Shown: positions 8,039 to 17,474, counted from the stretch's first letter. The stretch is 37,986 nt of DNA from RGIG5327 sp045612485 (GCA_045612485.1 JAZKZE010000049.1:1-37986), one strand, 5' to 3'. Numbers and translations: made by a program. Notes: generated from the letters alone by a model not told the origin.

Positions 8039-8361
8039 TCCTGTTTATTTTCCGGCAGGACGGCAATATTTTTTTCTGTATTGTTTTCTCCGTTGTCTGC
8101 GACGGTGGAGCTTTCCACAACAATACTTTCCACATCCACACAGTCATTGGCGGCATCATTTTTTTCCTCCTGCCAGTATCCGTCAGGGGAACCGGGCTTC
8201 TGCCGGAAGGTTCCGAAACGGAAAACTTTTCCCGACCAGAAAATGGAAAGGATCAGAAGGATCACCACAAGGGGGATGATAAAGACGCTCAGCACAAATA
8301 TGGCAACAGGCAGAATTACCAGCAGAAAGAAAATTACCTTGAAAATGGAAATTTGTTTCAT
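8035..8361 (-). CDS. Small membrane protein of unknown function
   Basis: The 108-residue product has a hydrophobic stretch at about 7-42 (one long or two tight helices) and an acidic, polar C-terminal tail (NDAANDCVDVES and on). AAGGAG about nine bases before the ATG and the 4-base ATGA overlap with the following pseudouridine synthase gene make it a credible gene. It starts 19 bases after the pcnB stop, so pcnB, this ORF and rluB are probably one transcript. I do not recognise a family; the low-complexity tail suggests a weakly constrained anchor protein. Confidence 0.7.
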   Translation of the reverse strand: MKQISIFKVIFFLLVILPVAIFVLSVFIIPLVVILLILSIFWSGKVFRFGTFRQKPGSPDGYWQEEKNDAANDCVDVESIVVESSTVADNGENNTEKNIAVLPENKQE

Positions 8362-8380
8362 GATCTCATTCTCCTTTCCG

Positions 8381-9733
8381 TCAGATATTTTCCGTCACAC
8401 TTGCATTATTGCCGTCATTTCTGTTATTGCTTGTAATTACGGAATTTGCAGTGCAGGATTTTTCCGTCATCCCTCCGGTTTTCGTTCCCCTGCGTCTCCT
8501 TGCATGGGAATGATACTTTGACCGTTTAACCTGGGGGACTGTACCGGGATCCGGAAGAAGGGAGAACCATTCCTCTCCCATTTTCCAGTTGACTTCATTC
8601 TGGATGAAGGCAAGTTCCCTTGCATGGGAATAGGATTTGTTCCGGGGCAGGGCGGCAATATCCTCTTCTTTCATATTCTGTACCCCTTTGATCCTCTGCT
8701 GCATCATCAGGATCTTTACTGCCGCCATTACGGAACGGCGGGTAGGTGTCTGGGGTTTGAGGACTGCATGGAGAAGACTGTCGAAATCATCAAAATCCGG
8801 ACGGTTTTCCCATAAGGAACCCGGGAAAGGCTCTTTGCCGCAGTTGGACATATAGACCTTCTCCGCAAAGGGCAATGTAAAAACACTCATCCCCACGGAA
8901 ATACTGTCTCTGTAAAGACCTGCCTGTACCCGTCTGTTGCGTTCTTCCAGAAGGGCGAGAAAATAGCGGCACTGATCTGTTTCGTAATTCTTGTCGATAT
9001 AGGGAAGAAAATACTTCAGGAATCCGTACTGACGGAATACTTTGAGAATATTATGGGAGTAGGGGTTTTTCAGGATCTTTTCCAGTTCCAGTGTCAGACG
9101 GGACGGGGAGACAAGGGTGATAAGGTGCAGGGATCTGCCGATGGCTTCCTCTGTCTCTTTTTCAATAGTGAATCCGTACTGTCCCGCAAGTTTCAATGCC
9201 CGCAGTATTCTTACCGGGTCTTCCTCGAAACGGATCATGGGATCCCCGATACATCTTACGATCTTTGCGTCCAGATCCGCTTTTCCCATTTTTGTATGGT
9301 CGGCATACTCATTTTCCACAGGATCATACAGAAGAGCGTTTACGGTAAAGTCCCGGCGGAAGGCATCCTCTTCTGCTGTTCCGAACTCATTATCCTGAAA
9401 AATCATGTGTTCCGGGGCAGGGCGGTCGCTTTTGCGGAAGGACTGTTGATCCTGCGTGGGACGGCGGCGGAAGGTGCTTATCTCAATGATCTCCTCCTTG
9501 TGTAAAAGATGCACAAGCTGGAACCTTCTGCCGATGAGCAAGGTACGGCGGTCACGGAAGACCTTTCTCACCTCTGACGGTGTGGCAGAAGTGGCAATAT
9601 CATAATCTTTTGGTTTTCTTTCCAGCAGCAGATCCCGGACGGCTCCGCCTACGATATAGGCTTCAAATCCGGCATCCTGCAAACGGGCGATAATGCCAGT
9701 GATGTGGGGGGCGATCTCTTTCTGAATGTTCAT
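8381..9733 (-). CDS. pcnB: Poly(A) polymerase / tRNA nucleotidyltransferase-type enzyme
   Basis: The 450-residue class II nucleotidyltransferase shows GGAVRD (29-34) and the metal-binding DYD (43-45) in KPKDYDIATSATP, then GRRFQLVHLLHKEEIIEISTFRR, which is closer to PcnB poly(A) polymerase than to CCA-adding enzyme. It would add 3' A residues to RNA for decay, though PVC genomes may use such proteins for CCA addition. The C-terminal RRRRG-containing tail is basic and is followed by an N/T-rich end (SNNRNDGNNAS) coded by repeated TGACGG words, so the extreme C-terminus looks like a recent, unconstrained extension. It lies 30 bases after nadB. Confidence 0.88.
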   Translation of the reverse strand: MNIQKEIAPHITGIIARLQDAGFEAYIVGGAVRDLLLERKPKDYDIATSATPSEVRKVFRDRRTLLIGRRFQLVHLLHKEEIIEISTFRRRPTQDQQSFRKSDRPAPEHMIFQDNEFGTAEEDAFRRDFTVNALLYDPVENEYADHTKMGKADLDAKIVRCIGDPMIRFEEDPVRILRALKLAGQYGFTIEKETEEAIGRSLHLITLVSPSRLTLELEKILKNPYSHNILKVFRQYGFLKYFLPYIDKNYETDQCRYFLALLEERNRRVQAGLYRDSISVGMSVFTLPFAEKVYMSNCGKEPFPGSLWENRPDFDDFDSLLHAVLKPQTPTRRSVMAAVKILMMQQRIKGVQNMKEEDIAALPRNKSYSHARELAFIQNEVNWKMGEEWFSLLPDPGTVPQVKRSKYHSHARRRRGTKTGGMTEKSCTANSVITSNNRNDGNNASVTENI

Positions 9734-9763
9734 GGGTGTTTCTGTTTTCCGGGTAAAAGTTCA

Positions 9764-11443
9764 TTATTTCTGGGGTACAAGGATCGCTCCGGGAACATTT
9801 TTCTGTATAACAGTATTTACTCTGTCAAGTTCCGGATTGCGTTCAGGATAATCTGCATTGAAATGCAGCCCCCTGCTTTCTTTTCTGCTGGCGGCGGAAT
9901 CAATGATAAGTTCCGCTACTGTGGCGATATTCCGCAGTTCCACAAGGTCGCTTGTAATATGGAAATCCCAGTAGTATTTTTCGATTTCCGCCTGAATGTT
10001 GCGGATGCGGCGTTTGGCTCTTTCCAGACGTTTGTCTGTACGGACGATCCCCACATAATCCCACATGAAACGGCGGATCTCATCCCAGTTATGGGAGATG
10101 ACGATAAGTTCATCCGAATTGGTGGCGTTGCCGGTAGTCCATTCGGGAATGGCTTTCGACGGACGTTTTTCTTTGAGTTCCGGCAGACATTTTTCAATGT
10201 GACCTGCGGCGAGTTTGGGCATGACGATCCCTTCCAGAAGACTGTTGCTGGCAAGGCGGTTTGCCCCGTGCAGACCGGTACAGGCATTTTCCCCTACCGC
10301 ATAAAAACCTTTGATCTCGGTGGTTCCATCCACTTTGCAGAGAACTCCCCCGCAGGAAAAATGGGCTCCGGGTACAACCGGGATGGGCTGTTTTGCCATA
10401 TTGATCCCCAGCTCTTCACACTGTTTGAAAATATGGGGGAAGCGTTTGCGTAAAAATTCCTCGCTTTTATGGGTCATATCCAGATAGGCGCACACCTGAC
10501 CTGTGCGTTTGAGTTCCGTATCTATGGCTCTTGCCACCACATCTCTGGGAGCAAGACTCTTCAGGGGATGGTAATTTTCCATAAAGGTGGAATACTCCCC
10601 TTTTTTATACTGCATTTTCAATGTGCCGCCTTCTCCGCGGAGCGCTTCACTTATAAGGAAGTTTTTCACCCGGGGATGATAAAGGAGGGTGGGATGGAAC
10701 TGGTAAAATTCCATATTGGCGATCTTTGCATTTGCCCGGTATGCCATGGCGACCCCGCCGCCGCAGGCAATATCTGCGTTACAGGTACACAGATAGACTT
10801 TGCCGCAGCCGCCGGTGGCTATGGAAGTAGTGTAGGCGGAAAAAGTAATGACTTTTCCTGTGGCGGAATCCAGCACATACGCCCCCAGACACATATCCTC
10901 CCCTTCCCAGCCCAGCCGGGAGGTGGTGATGAGATCCACTGCAATATGATGTTCAAAAATCTGTATTTTCGGATTTTTCCGGCAGGCTTCCACAAGGGCA
11001 CGTTCGATCTCGGCTCCTGTGATGTCTCCGGCATGGATGACACGGCGTTTCAGGTGACCGCCTTCCCTGCCCAGATCCAGTTCATCTTTATGGCGGGGCA
11101 GTTTGTCCCCCAGATCACCTCTGGTGGTGAATCTTGTTCCGATGTCCATCAGCCATTTGATCCTTTCAGGACCTGCCTCCACGATCGCTTTCACTGCTTC
11201 CGGATCACAGAGATGACCTCCTGCATTGATGGTATCGGTAATATGTTCTTCAAAAGTATCCGCATGATCCATCACACAGGCGATCCCTCCCTGGGCAAGT
11301 TTGGAGTTGCAGTCATCCACAGCTCCTTTGGTGACAACGGCGATCTTTCCGGAAGACTTTTCCGCCAGCGCCAACGCACTTGTCAATCCTGCCAGTCCGC
11401 TGCCAATGACCAAATGGTCGAAAAAGTATTCATTCATCTGCAT
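9764..11443 (-). CDS. nadB: L-aspartate oxidase
   Basis: The 559-residue flavoprotein has an N-terminal FAD dinucleotide-binding motif (IGSGLAGLTSALALAE), SKLAQGGIACV and the HPT-containing substrate region (QFHPTLLYHP), all standard in NadB. It oxidises L-aspartate to iminoaspartate, the first step of de novo NAD synthesis. The length is slightly above the common ~540. The ATG at 11443 is supported by AAGGTG eight bases upstream; a second ATG follows two codons later. nadA and nadC are not in this window. It heads the nadB-pcnB-ORF-rluB transcript and diverges from lnt across 177 bases. Confidence 0.94.
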   Translation of the reverse strand: MQMNEYFFDHLVIGSGLAGLTSALALAEKSSGKIAVVTKGAVDDCNSKLAQGGIACVMDHADTFEEHITDTINAGGHLCDPEAVKAIVEAGPERIKWLMDIGTRFTTRGDLGDKLPRHKDELDLGREGGHLKRRVIHAGDITGAEIERALVEACRKNPKIQIFEHHIAVDLITTSRLGWEGEDMCLGAYVLDSATGKVITFSAYTTSIATGGCGKVYLCTCNADIACGGGVAMAYRANAKIANMEFYQFHPTLLYHPRVKNFLISEALRGEGGTLKMQYKKGEYSTFMENYHPLKSLAPRDVVARAIDTELKRTGQVCAYLDMTHKSEEFLRKRFPHIFKQCEELGINMAKQPIPVVPGAHFSCGGVLCKVDGTTEIKGFYAVGENACTGLHGANRLASNSLLEGIVMPKLAAGHIEKCLPELKEKRPSKAIPEWTTGNATNSDELIVISHNWDEIRRFMWDYVGIVRTDKRLERAKRRIRNIQAEIEKYYWDFHITSDLVELRNIATVAELIIDSAASRKESRGLHFNADYPERNPELDRVNTVIQKNVPGAILVPQK

Positions 11444-11620
11444 TTTTTTTGCACCTTTTTTAAAAGAGAGAGTTTAATTTTTACTTTTATGGATTAAATT
11501 ACACTCATTTGGAAGATTTTTCTATTGTGAAAACAAAAATATTCAGGAAATATGCCTGTAAAGGGGGATTTTTTCCCGTTTTGCACCTGAAACCGGCATT
11601 TTCCACAAAGGAGCAGGATA

Positions 11621-13480
11621 ATGACTGACGGAAATCCGATCAATACAGAATTGTTGAAAAAGGCAAAATGGACAGCCTTTCTGTCCGGTAAAAAGAGAAC
11701 CTGTCTGGAAGTGCTTTTCTGTGCATTGACAGGCTGGATGCTTACTGCGGTTTTTGAAGAGATCTCTTTTTATTTTCTGGCGTATGCCGGATTACTGCCG
11801 CTTTTTCTTGCTGTTTACTCCCGCAGTATGAAAAGGGCTTTTCTGTATGGGTTTATCTGGGGGTATTTCTGGCATCTGGGATCATTTTTCTGGCTGCGGG
11901 AGATCTTTATTGCCATTCCCTTTGCCATGGCGGCTGTCCTGGGGGTATTCAATGGAATATTTGCCAGCTTTATCCCTTTCTTCCGCAAGTATCTGCTTCA
12001 GGATCCCTCTCTTCTCTCCTGTGACCGGGAAAAACGCAATCATTCTGAATCCTTTTCCTCTTTCCGGGAGATCCTTTTTGCTCTGGCTGCGGCTTCTCTC
12101 TGGACGGTTCTGGAATATATCCGTTCCAATATTTTTACGGGACTTCCCTGGAACCTTCTGGGGGCAAGCCAGTGGAAAATGCTTACGCTTATACAGATAG
12201 CAGATATTACAGGCGTCTATGGCATAAGTTTTATGCTTGTACTTTTCAATGCCGCACTTTTTACCTTTCTTCTTACTGTTTTTTCCACTCTTATTCCCTC
12301 CGGTTCCCCCTTGCGGGATGCTTTTGTTCTTCCGGGGAAAAAGGAACTTCTGCCGGAAGAAAAAAGAGATTTCCTTTCTTACAGAAAAACGTATAAAAGA
12401 CCTCTGGCATTGATGTTTGCCCTTGCTGTTATTGCCATGGCAAGCTCTTACTCTTTTGTACGGCTCCGTAATTTCCGGAAGGCGGAGAAAAACAATATCA
12501 TACTGTATGCAGGTGCCGTTCAGCCCAATCTCAGTCAGAGGCGTCATGGCGGAAATCACTCCACAAGAGAAGCTCTTGCTGTATGTACGGCTTTAAGTGA
12601 GGAACTTTTTCTTCCGGGAAAACAGAAACCCCATGTGGTCATCTGGCCGGAAACCGCTGTTCCCACCCCATTCAACGCCTCACTGGAAAATTCTGTGCTT
12701 CTGCGTCAGGAACTTTACCGTATGATCTGTGCATACGATACCCCGTTTCTTTTCGGCTCCATCCGTCTGGACAGATCTCCTGTGGATGAGAAGGAACTCC
12801 TTATGTTCAATTCCGCCATACTCTGGGAAAAAGGCAATGTCGTAACATCCTTTGATAAAGTCCATATCGTTCCTTTCGGGGAATTTGTCCCCTGGAGCGA
12901 TACATTTCCTGTACTGAGCCGTATTGTGGGAATGGGAAGAAATCTTTCCAGGGGGACAAGATTCAATCCTCTCACTCTTATGCCCGGTGTCCGGGCGGGG
13001 ATCTCCATTTGCTATGAGGATATTTTTTCCTATGTTTCCCGCAATCATGTGCTGAATGGAGCAAACATGCTTCTTACCATTACCAATGATGCCTGGTATC
13101 CAACAAGTTACGAGCCTGCCCAGCATTGTGCCAATTCGGTTTTCCGGGCAGTGGAGTGCAGACTGCCCTTCCTCCGGGTGGGGAATATGGATTACTCCTG
13201 TGTCGTTTCCCCTGTTGGCAGGATTACTGCCGCCCTTGCAACGGATGGGAAAGGGAAACCTGATCCCTCTTTCCGCAGTAGGAAAAGCGGGATCTTTCCT
13301 GTGAAAGTTCCGACGGAATATACGCCTACTTTCTATGTGAAATACGGGGATGTTTTCTGCGGATTGTGTACTGCTCTTCTGGCGTTTCTTTTCTTTGTTG
13401 CCTTTGTCAATTACAGAAAATTCAAAAGCGGGCTTCTTGCGTCTGCCGCCGGTACAGAGAAAGATGACAGGAAAAAGTGA
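11621..13480 (+). CDS. lnt: Apolipoprotein N-acyltransferase
   Basis: The 619-residue protein has several N-terminal transmembrane helices, a C-terminal helix near residue 585, and a nitrilase-fold periplasmic domain with the full triad: E344 (IWPETAVPTPF), K413 (FDKVHIVPFGEF) and C464 (ICYEDIF). Spacings of 69 and 51 match E. coli Lnt. It N-acylates the lipid-modified cysteine of mature lipoproteins, and three lipoproteins are encoded nearby. It is about 100 residues longer than E. coli Lnt, with charged inserts around 125-145 and 230-260 in the membrane part. A strong SD (AAGGAG) precedes the ATG. The stop overlaps the start region of the Xer gene. Confidence 0.95.
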   Translation: MTDGNPINTELLKKAKWTAFLSGKKRTCLEVLFCALTGWMLTAVFEEISFYFLAYAGLLPLFLAVYSRSMKRAFLYGFIWGYFWHLGSFFWLREIFIAIPFAMAAVLGVFNGIFASFIPFFRKYLLQDPSLLSCDREKRNHSESFSSFREILFALAAASLWTVLEYIRSNIFTGLPWNLLGASQWKMLTLIQIADITGVYGISFMLVLFNAALFTFLLTVFSTLIPSGSPLRDAFVLPGKKELLPEEKRDFLSYRKTYKRPLALMFALAVIAMASSYSFVRLRNFRKAEKNNIILYAGAVQPNLSQRRHGGNHSTREALAVCTALSEELFLPGKQKPHVVIWPETAVPTPFNASLENSVLLRQELYRMICAYDTPFLFGSIRLDRSPVDEKELLMFNSAILWEKGNVVTSFDKVHIVPFGEFVPWSDTFPVLSRIVGMGRNLSRGTRFNPLTLMPGVRAGISICYEDIFSYVSRNHVLNGANMLLTITNDAWYPTSYEPAQHCANSVFRAVECRLPFLRVGNMDYSCVVSPVGRITAALATDGKGKPDPSFRSRKSGIFPVKVPTEYTPTFYVKYGDVFCGLCTALLAFLFFVAFVNYRKFKSGLLASAAGTEKDDRKK

Positions 13481-14460
13481 GGAAGATCATGCTGCTGGAA
13501 ATCACAGAAAATACAGATAGAAACTTGCGGGATTTTATTTCTTATCTGCGGGCGGAAAGGAATGCTTCAAAACTCACCTGGGTCAATTATCTTTCCGATA
13601 TAATTCATTTTGCGGCGATCATGCTCAAAGTGGATGTGAAGGAGGAAAATGCAGACTGGAAAAGTGTGAGTGTATATGATGCAAGAAAATATGTGGTACT
13701 GCTTCAGGAGGAGGAGCTTTCCCGTACGTCCATTATCCGGAAAGTATGTGCCATGCGTTCGTTTTTCCGGTTTATGCTCCGGGAGGAAAAAGTTCCTGCC
13801 AACCCTTTTTCCGGACTTACCTCCCCGAAAAAAGCAAAACTTCTTCCGAAATATTTTACTGTTGCGGAAGTGGGCAGACTTCTGGATTCGGTTTCCCCCT
13901 ACTGGACACTGGCTCTGGCAAAAGGTCTGGCAAAAAGTGATGACAGTGCCCTTTTTTCTTCGTTACGGGATTCCGCCATTCTGGAAGTCATCTATTCCGG
14001 AGGTCTGCGTATCAGTGAGGCGGTGGGACTCAATCTGGGGTCCATCGACCTTATCGGAGGAGTGATGCTGGTAAAGGGAAAAGGAAAAAAAGAACGGTAC
14101 TGCGCTTTGGGCGGGCCTGCTGAACGGGCATTGAAGAAATATTTATCCTCCCGGAATGCAAGAAGTTCCGACAGGAATAAAAATGCTCCGCTTTTTCTCA
14201 ATCAGGATGGCGGAAGGTTTACTGCAAGAAGTTTTCAGCGCAATTTCAAATTTTATCTTCTCCAGGCTGGCCTCCCCCCGGATATGACCCCCCATAAACT
14301 GCGCCACTCCTTTGCCACTCATCTTCTGGATGCCGGGGCAGACTTGCGCAGTGTCCAGGAGCTTCTGGGGCATGAAAATCTCAGTACTACCCAAATCTAT
14401 ACCCATATCAGTGCAGAACGTTTGAAAAGTATATACAACATGGCTCATCCCAGAGCATAA
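13477..14460 (+). CDS. XerC/XerD-type tyrosine recombinase
   Basis: The protein has an N-terminal SAM-like core-binding domain and a catalytic domain with all tyrosine recombinase residues: R in GGLRISE, K in VKGKGKKERY, H-x-x-R in HKLRHSF, H in LLGHENL and Y in TTQIYTH. Length and motifs fit XerC/D, which resolve chromosome dimers at dif, rather than a phage integrase. An insert of roughly 20 residues (LALAKGLAKSDDSALF) lies before the first Arg. GTG at 13477 overlaps the lnt stop, but ATG at 13489 with GAGGAAG upstream is an equally good start. Placement directly after lnt, without cargo or attachment sites, argues for a housekeeping role. No dif-like site was identified. Confidence 0.9.
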   Translation: MRKIMLLEITENTDRNLRDFISYLRAERNASKLTWVNYLSDIIHFAAIMLKVDVKEENADWKSVSVYDARKYVVLLQEEELSRTSIIRKVCAMRSFFRFMLREEKVPANPFSGLTSPKKAKLLPKYFTVAEVGRLLDSVSPYWTLALAKGLAKSDDSALFSSLRDSAILEVIYSGGLRISEAVGLNLGSIDLIGGVMLVKGKGKKERYCALGGPAERALKKYLSSRNARSSDRNKNAPLFLNQDGGRFTARSFQRNFKFYLLQAGLPPDMTPHKLRHSFATHLLDAGADLRSVQELLGHENLSTTQIYTHISAERLKSIYNMAHPRA

Positions 14461-14477
14461 AAATGAAAGGAAATCTT

Positions 14478-16418
14478 ATGGATGAAAAAGAGATACAGGA
14501 AATAATCGCTCCCGTAACGGAAAGGGATGTAAAAAGACGTCCCCTTGCCATTATTGCGGAAGTATATGTTCTTTTCCTTACTTTTCTCCTGCCGCTGAAA
14601 TTCGGTACTTTAAGCGGGGTTCCGGAGATCCCGGCAACCTACTGGAACAATTTCATCGGACTTTTTGTCGGGGCATGGCCTGTTCTCACTTTTCCGGTTT
14701 TCGCCGGATTCGGACTGGCTCTTTCTTTACTTTTTGCCTGTCCCCGGAAGGTTCAGAATGTCTATCTGATCCTTGCCGGACTGCTCTGGATACTTTTTAC
14801 AGGTTGTTCTCTTGCCGGGATCGTTCACTCCACCACCTGGGATTTTTATGAACACAATGTGATCTATGTATTCGGTACATCCGCCTATGCGCTCTCCCTT
14901 GCCATCCTTTTTTCCCATGATCCCGGATTCCGTAAGTATGTGCTTTGTGTTTTTATGGCATCTTTTGTTCTTTCCCTTTATTCCGCCATGATGCAATATA
15001 CCGTAGGGTTTGCAGATATGACAGAATATTATGAAAAACGGAAACTGGAAAGCGGTGGACAGTTCTATTTTGACAAGTTCGGCAGACGGCTCGCCGAGTA
15101 CAGGGTCTCTGCTGATTTTTCATCAGGAAATGCCTATTCCGGTTATCTGCTTCTCATATTCCCCATTGCCATCAGTCTTTTGTGCATCGCCGGCGGAAGA
15201 GTGACCCCTCCCCTTCCGGCAAGGATCATTCTCATGCTTCCGGCAACGGCTCTTTTCCTGTTTCTTCTGCGGCAGACCAAAAGCAGAGGCTGTTTCCTTG
15301 CTCTTATTGCCGGCTGTATCGTAACGGCTCTTGCGTTCAAATACAGGAAAAAGATCCTTATAGGGATATGTACATTTTTTGCCTGTTCCTTCGCCGGGTT
15401 CTGTCTTCTCATCGCCTTTGACCGGGGACCTAAATCCATACTTTTCCGGCTGGATTATTTCAAAGCGGCGATCCGTATGATGTTTGATTATCCCCTTTTC
15501 GGGACAGGGTGGGGGGAGTTTTTTCATAATTACTTTGTGTACAAAGATCTTATAAATGATGAAGCCCCCCATACCCCTCATAATTTCCCCCTTACCATCG
15601 GTTCCCAGTGCGGGATCGTTTCCTTTATTGTTGCCGTTTCAATTCTGCTTCTTCCTTTTCTTGTAAGTTTTTTCCTTCTGAAAAAAGCTGCTTCAGAAAA
15701 AAGGGTCACGCAGGAGGAGAGGGAAAATTTTATTCTGAAGGTGGGATTGACCACCGGGTTTTCCGCATGGTGTTTCCATTCCTTGTGTGAGATCGATTTT
15801 GAAACACCGGCCTGTTTCTGTACAGCGGCGGCAGTTGCCTTCATTATTCTCAGCGACAGAAAGACAAATGAACTTCTGCCCTCTTTTTCTCTTGAAGCAT
15901 TTTCTGTAAAAAAATATTTCATGGCAATAAAAATCTTCTCCATTGCATTTTTCCTCCTTTCTGTTCTGGGGATCCTTGCATGGATCAGCTGGAAAAGTCC
16001 GTCCCTTATAACTGCGGAGATGGCTTTTGACCGTCTGTTTACTGCTGTCAATCCCCACTTCGGGCGTATGGGGGAAAAAATGGCACAGCCGGAGGAGGCA
16101 CAGAAGATTTTCCTGGATACGGTTCAGAGAATGCCCCGTTCCCCCTTCCCCTGGGATACTTTTTCCCATTATGTTGCCGCAATGGGGCCCCTTTATGCGG
16201 AAGAGGCGATCGCATTGGTGGATGAAGCAAGAAAACGTTCCCCCAGAAGAGCTTCCTATTATTTCCGTCAGTCCCAGGCGTACCGGAGGCTGGGGAATTT
16301 GCCCAAAGCTGTGGAGATGTTGAAAAAGGCACAACAATGTTCCCCGAAAAATCCGGAATACTTCGATGAAGAACAGAATTGGAACATCCGTTATGAAGAT
16401 ACCGGTTCTTTGTGGTGA
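14478..16418 (+). CDS. O-antigen ligase/polymerase-like membrane protein with C-terminal TPR
   Basis: The 646-residue protein has about twelve hydrophobic segments, then a soluble C-terminal region with TPR-like helices (AIALVDEARKRSPRRASYYF; YRRLGNLPKAVEMLKKA). The large loop with GTGWGEFFHNYF and PHTPHNFPLTIGSQCG is the Wzy_C/WaaL (O-antigen ligase) signature region, where HN/H residues act on undecaprenyl-linked glycans at the outer face. The start at 14478 is preferred over ATG 14463 because AAAGGAA lies about eight bases upstream. Its neighbour uppP (recycling of undecaprenyl carrier) and the DPM1-like cassette fit a glycan assembly role. It may instead be a general glycan-to-protein ligase; specificity is unknown. 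Confidence 0.85.
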   Translation: MDEKEIQEIIAPVTERDVKRRPLAIIAEVYVLFLTFLLPLKFGTLSGVPEIPATYWNNFIGLFVGAWPVLTFPVFAGFGLALSLLFACPRKVQNVYLILAGLLWILFTGCSLAGIVHSTTWDFYEHNVIYVFGTSAYALSLAILFSHDPGFRKYVLCVFMASFVLSLYSAMMQYTVGFADMTEYYEKRKLESGGQFYFDKFGRRLAEYRVSADFSSGNAYSGYLLLIFPIAISLLCIAGGRVTPPLPARIILMLPATALFLFLLRQTKSRGCFLALIAGCIVTALAFKYRKKILIGICTFFACSFAGFCLLIAFDRGPKSILFRLDYFKAAIRMMFDYPLFGTGWGEFFHNYFVYKDLINDEAPHTPHNFPLTIGSQCGIVSFIVAVSILLLPFLVSFFLLKKAASEKRVTQEERENFILKVGLTTGFSAWCFHSLCEIDFETPACFCTAAAVAFIILSDRKTNELLPSFSLEAFSVKKYFMAIKIFSIAFFLLSVLGILAWISWKSPSLITAEMAFDRLFTAVNPHFGRMGEKMAQPEEAQKIFLDTVQRMPRSPFPWDTFSHYVAAMGPLYAEEAIALVDEARKRSPRRASYYFRQSQAYRRLGNLPKAVEMLKKAQQCSPKNPEYFDEEQNWNIRYEDTGSLW

Positions 16419-16524
16419 TGGCGTATTTTTTCCGGAAATAGAGATAAAAATACCCGGAAATCTGAAAAAAACGAAAAAAAACAGAGAAAAATACTTCCGG
16501 AAGGTTTAATTCCTGAAAAAGTGC

Positions 16525-16537
16525 GTTATATTATAAC
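16525..16537. promoter_or_regulatory. Short palindrome upstream of the LysM lipoprotein gene
   Basis: GTTATATTATAAC is a 13-base palindrome in the 162-base gap before the LysM lipoprotein gene, about 45 bases upstream of its ATG. It contains a -10-like TATATT/TATTAT. It could be a promoter -10 region or an operator; no convincing -35 was found at the right distance. Confidence 0.3.
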
Positions 16538-16580
16538 GGAATTTGATTCAGGTTCAACAACTCAAAAAAAGGATGGAAAC

Positions 16581-17456
16581 ATGAAAAAAATGCGTTTTGT
16601 TTTTCCTGTGCTTGTGGCTGCAGCCGTGTGCTGTCTGCTTGTTTCCTGCAGTAAAGACTATACTGGAAAGGAAAAAACACATCCTGTATTTGTGAAGGCG
16701 GGGTCCGCCCAGAATTCCGGAGATTATGCCGGGGCTGCAAAACTTTATGAGGAATTTCTGCTCGTTGCTCCCAAATCTGCAGAGACCCACATGAGACTTG
16801 CCGCGATCTACGGGGATAATCTGGATGTTCCTGTAAAAGCGATCTATCACTATGAGAGAGTTCTGGAATTACGTCCGGATGATACGGTAAATAACGACAA
16901 TATCCGTTCTTTCATCTCTGTACTGAAGAAAAAACTTTACGAGCAGCTGAAGACCCAGTACCATGATGTGGAAAAAGACAATGCTGTAAAAGCAGAACTT
17001 GAGAAAACCCGGAAACTGCTTGATGAATACAGAACTCATTCCGCAAAATTACGTGAGCTTGTCATCGCAAGGGAAAAGAAATGGCTTGCCTATAAGAAAA
17101 GTGTGGAACGCAGATTGGGAAAAGGAGTCAAAGCTCCTGCGGCAAAAGCTGCCGTAAACAGTGTGAAGAAAGATCCTGCTGCGGTCAAAGGAAAGACGGT
17201 GGAGAAGAAAGATACGGTCAAGGCAAAGACGGTGGAGAAAAATAAAGGCGGTAAAAAAATTGTTTCTGCCGCCGGGATCCTGGGCAGACATACAGTGAAA
17301 AAAGGTGAATCTCTGCGTTCCATCGCCAGAAAATATTACGGTAATGCAAAATATTACAAACTCATTGCCGAGGCAAACAAGGGAAAACTTCCGGCAAATC
17401 TCAGCGTGAGAGTCGGTCAGGTACTGGAAATTCCCCGGTTGCCGGCTAAAAAATAA
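16581..17456 (+). CDS. Lipoprotein with TPR-like repeats, coiled coil and LysM domain
   Basis: The 291-residue protein begins with a signal peptide ending in the lipobox LLVSC, so it is a lipoprotein. Next comes a TPR-like stretch (AKLYEEFLLVAPKSAETHMRLAAIYG), a charged coiled-coil region, an Ala/Lys/Val-rich linker with direct repeats (KGKTVEKKDTV, KAKTVEKNKGG), and a C-terminal LysM domain at about 237-285 (HTVKKGESLRSIARKYYGNA). LysM would bind peptidoglycan, so the protein links a membrane to the cell wall. ATG 16581 with AAGGATGG upstream is chosen over an upstream in-frame start at 16521. A tRNA gene begins 18 bases after its stop with no terminator between. Confidence 0.88.
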   Translation: MKKMRFVFPVLVAAAVCCLLVSCSKDYTGKEKTHPVFVKAGSAQNSGDYAGAAKLYEEFLLVAPKSAETHMRLAAIYGDNLDVPVKAIYHYERVLELRPDDTVNNDNIRSFISVLKKKLYEQLKTQYHDVEKDNAVKAELEKTRKLLDEYRTHSAKLRELVIAREKKWLAYKKSVERRLGKGVKAPAAKAAVNSVKKDPAAVKGKTVEKKDTVKAKTVEKNKGGKKIVSAAGILGRHTVKKGESLRSIARKYYGNAKYYKLIAEANKGKLPANLSVRVGQVLEIPRLPAKK

Positions 17457-17474
17457 AACATTGATGATTTATAC

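Noticed and set aside
11444..11620. Divergent promoters between nadB and lnt
   Set aside because: Promoters must be here, but no -35/-10 pair with good boxes and spacing could be picked on either strand, so none is annotated.
13477..14460. Integrase of a mobile island next to the tRNA gene
   Set aside because: The recombinase fits XerC/D in size and motifs, is in an operon with lnt, lies 3 kb from the tRNA, and no duplicated tRNA end or cargo was seen.
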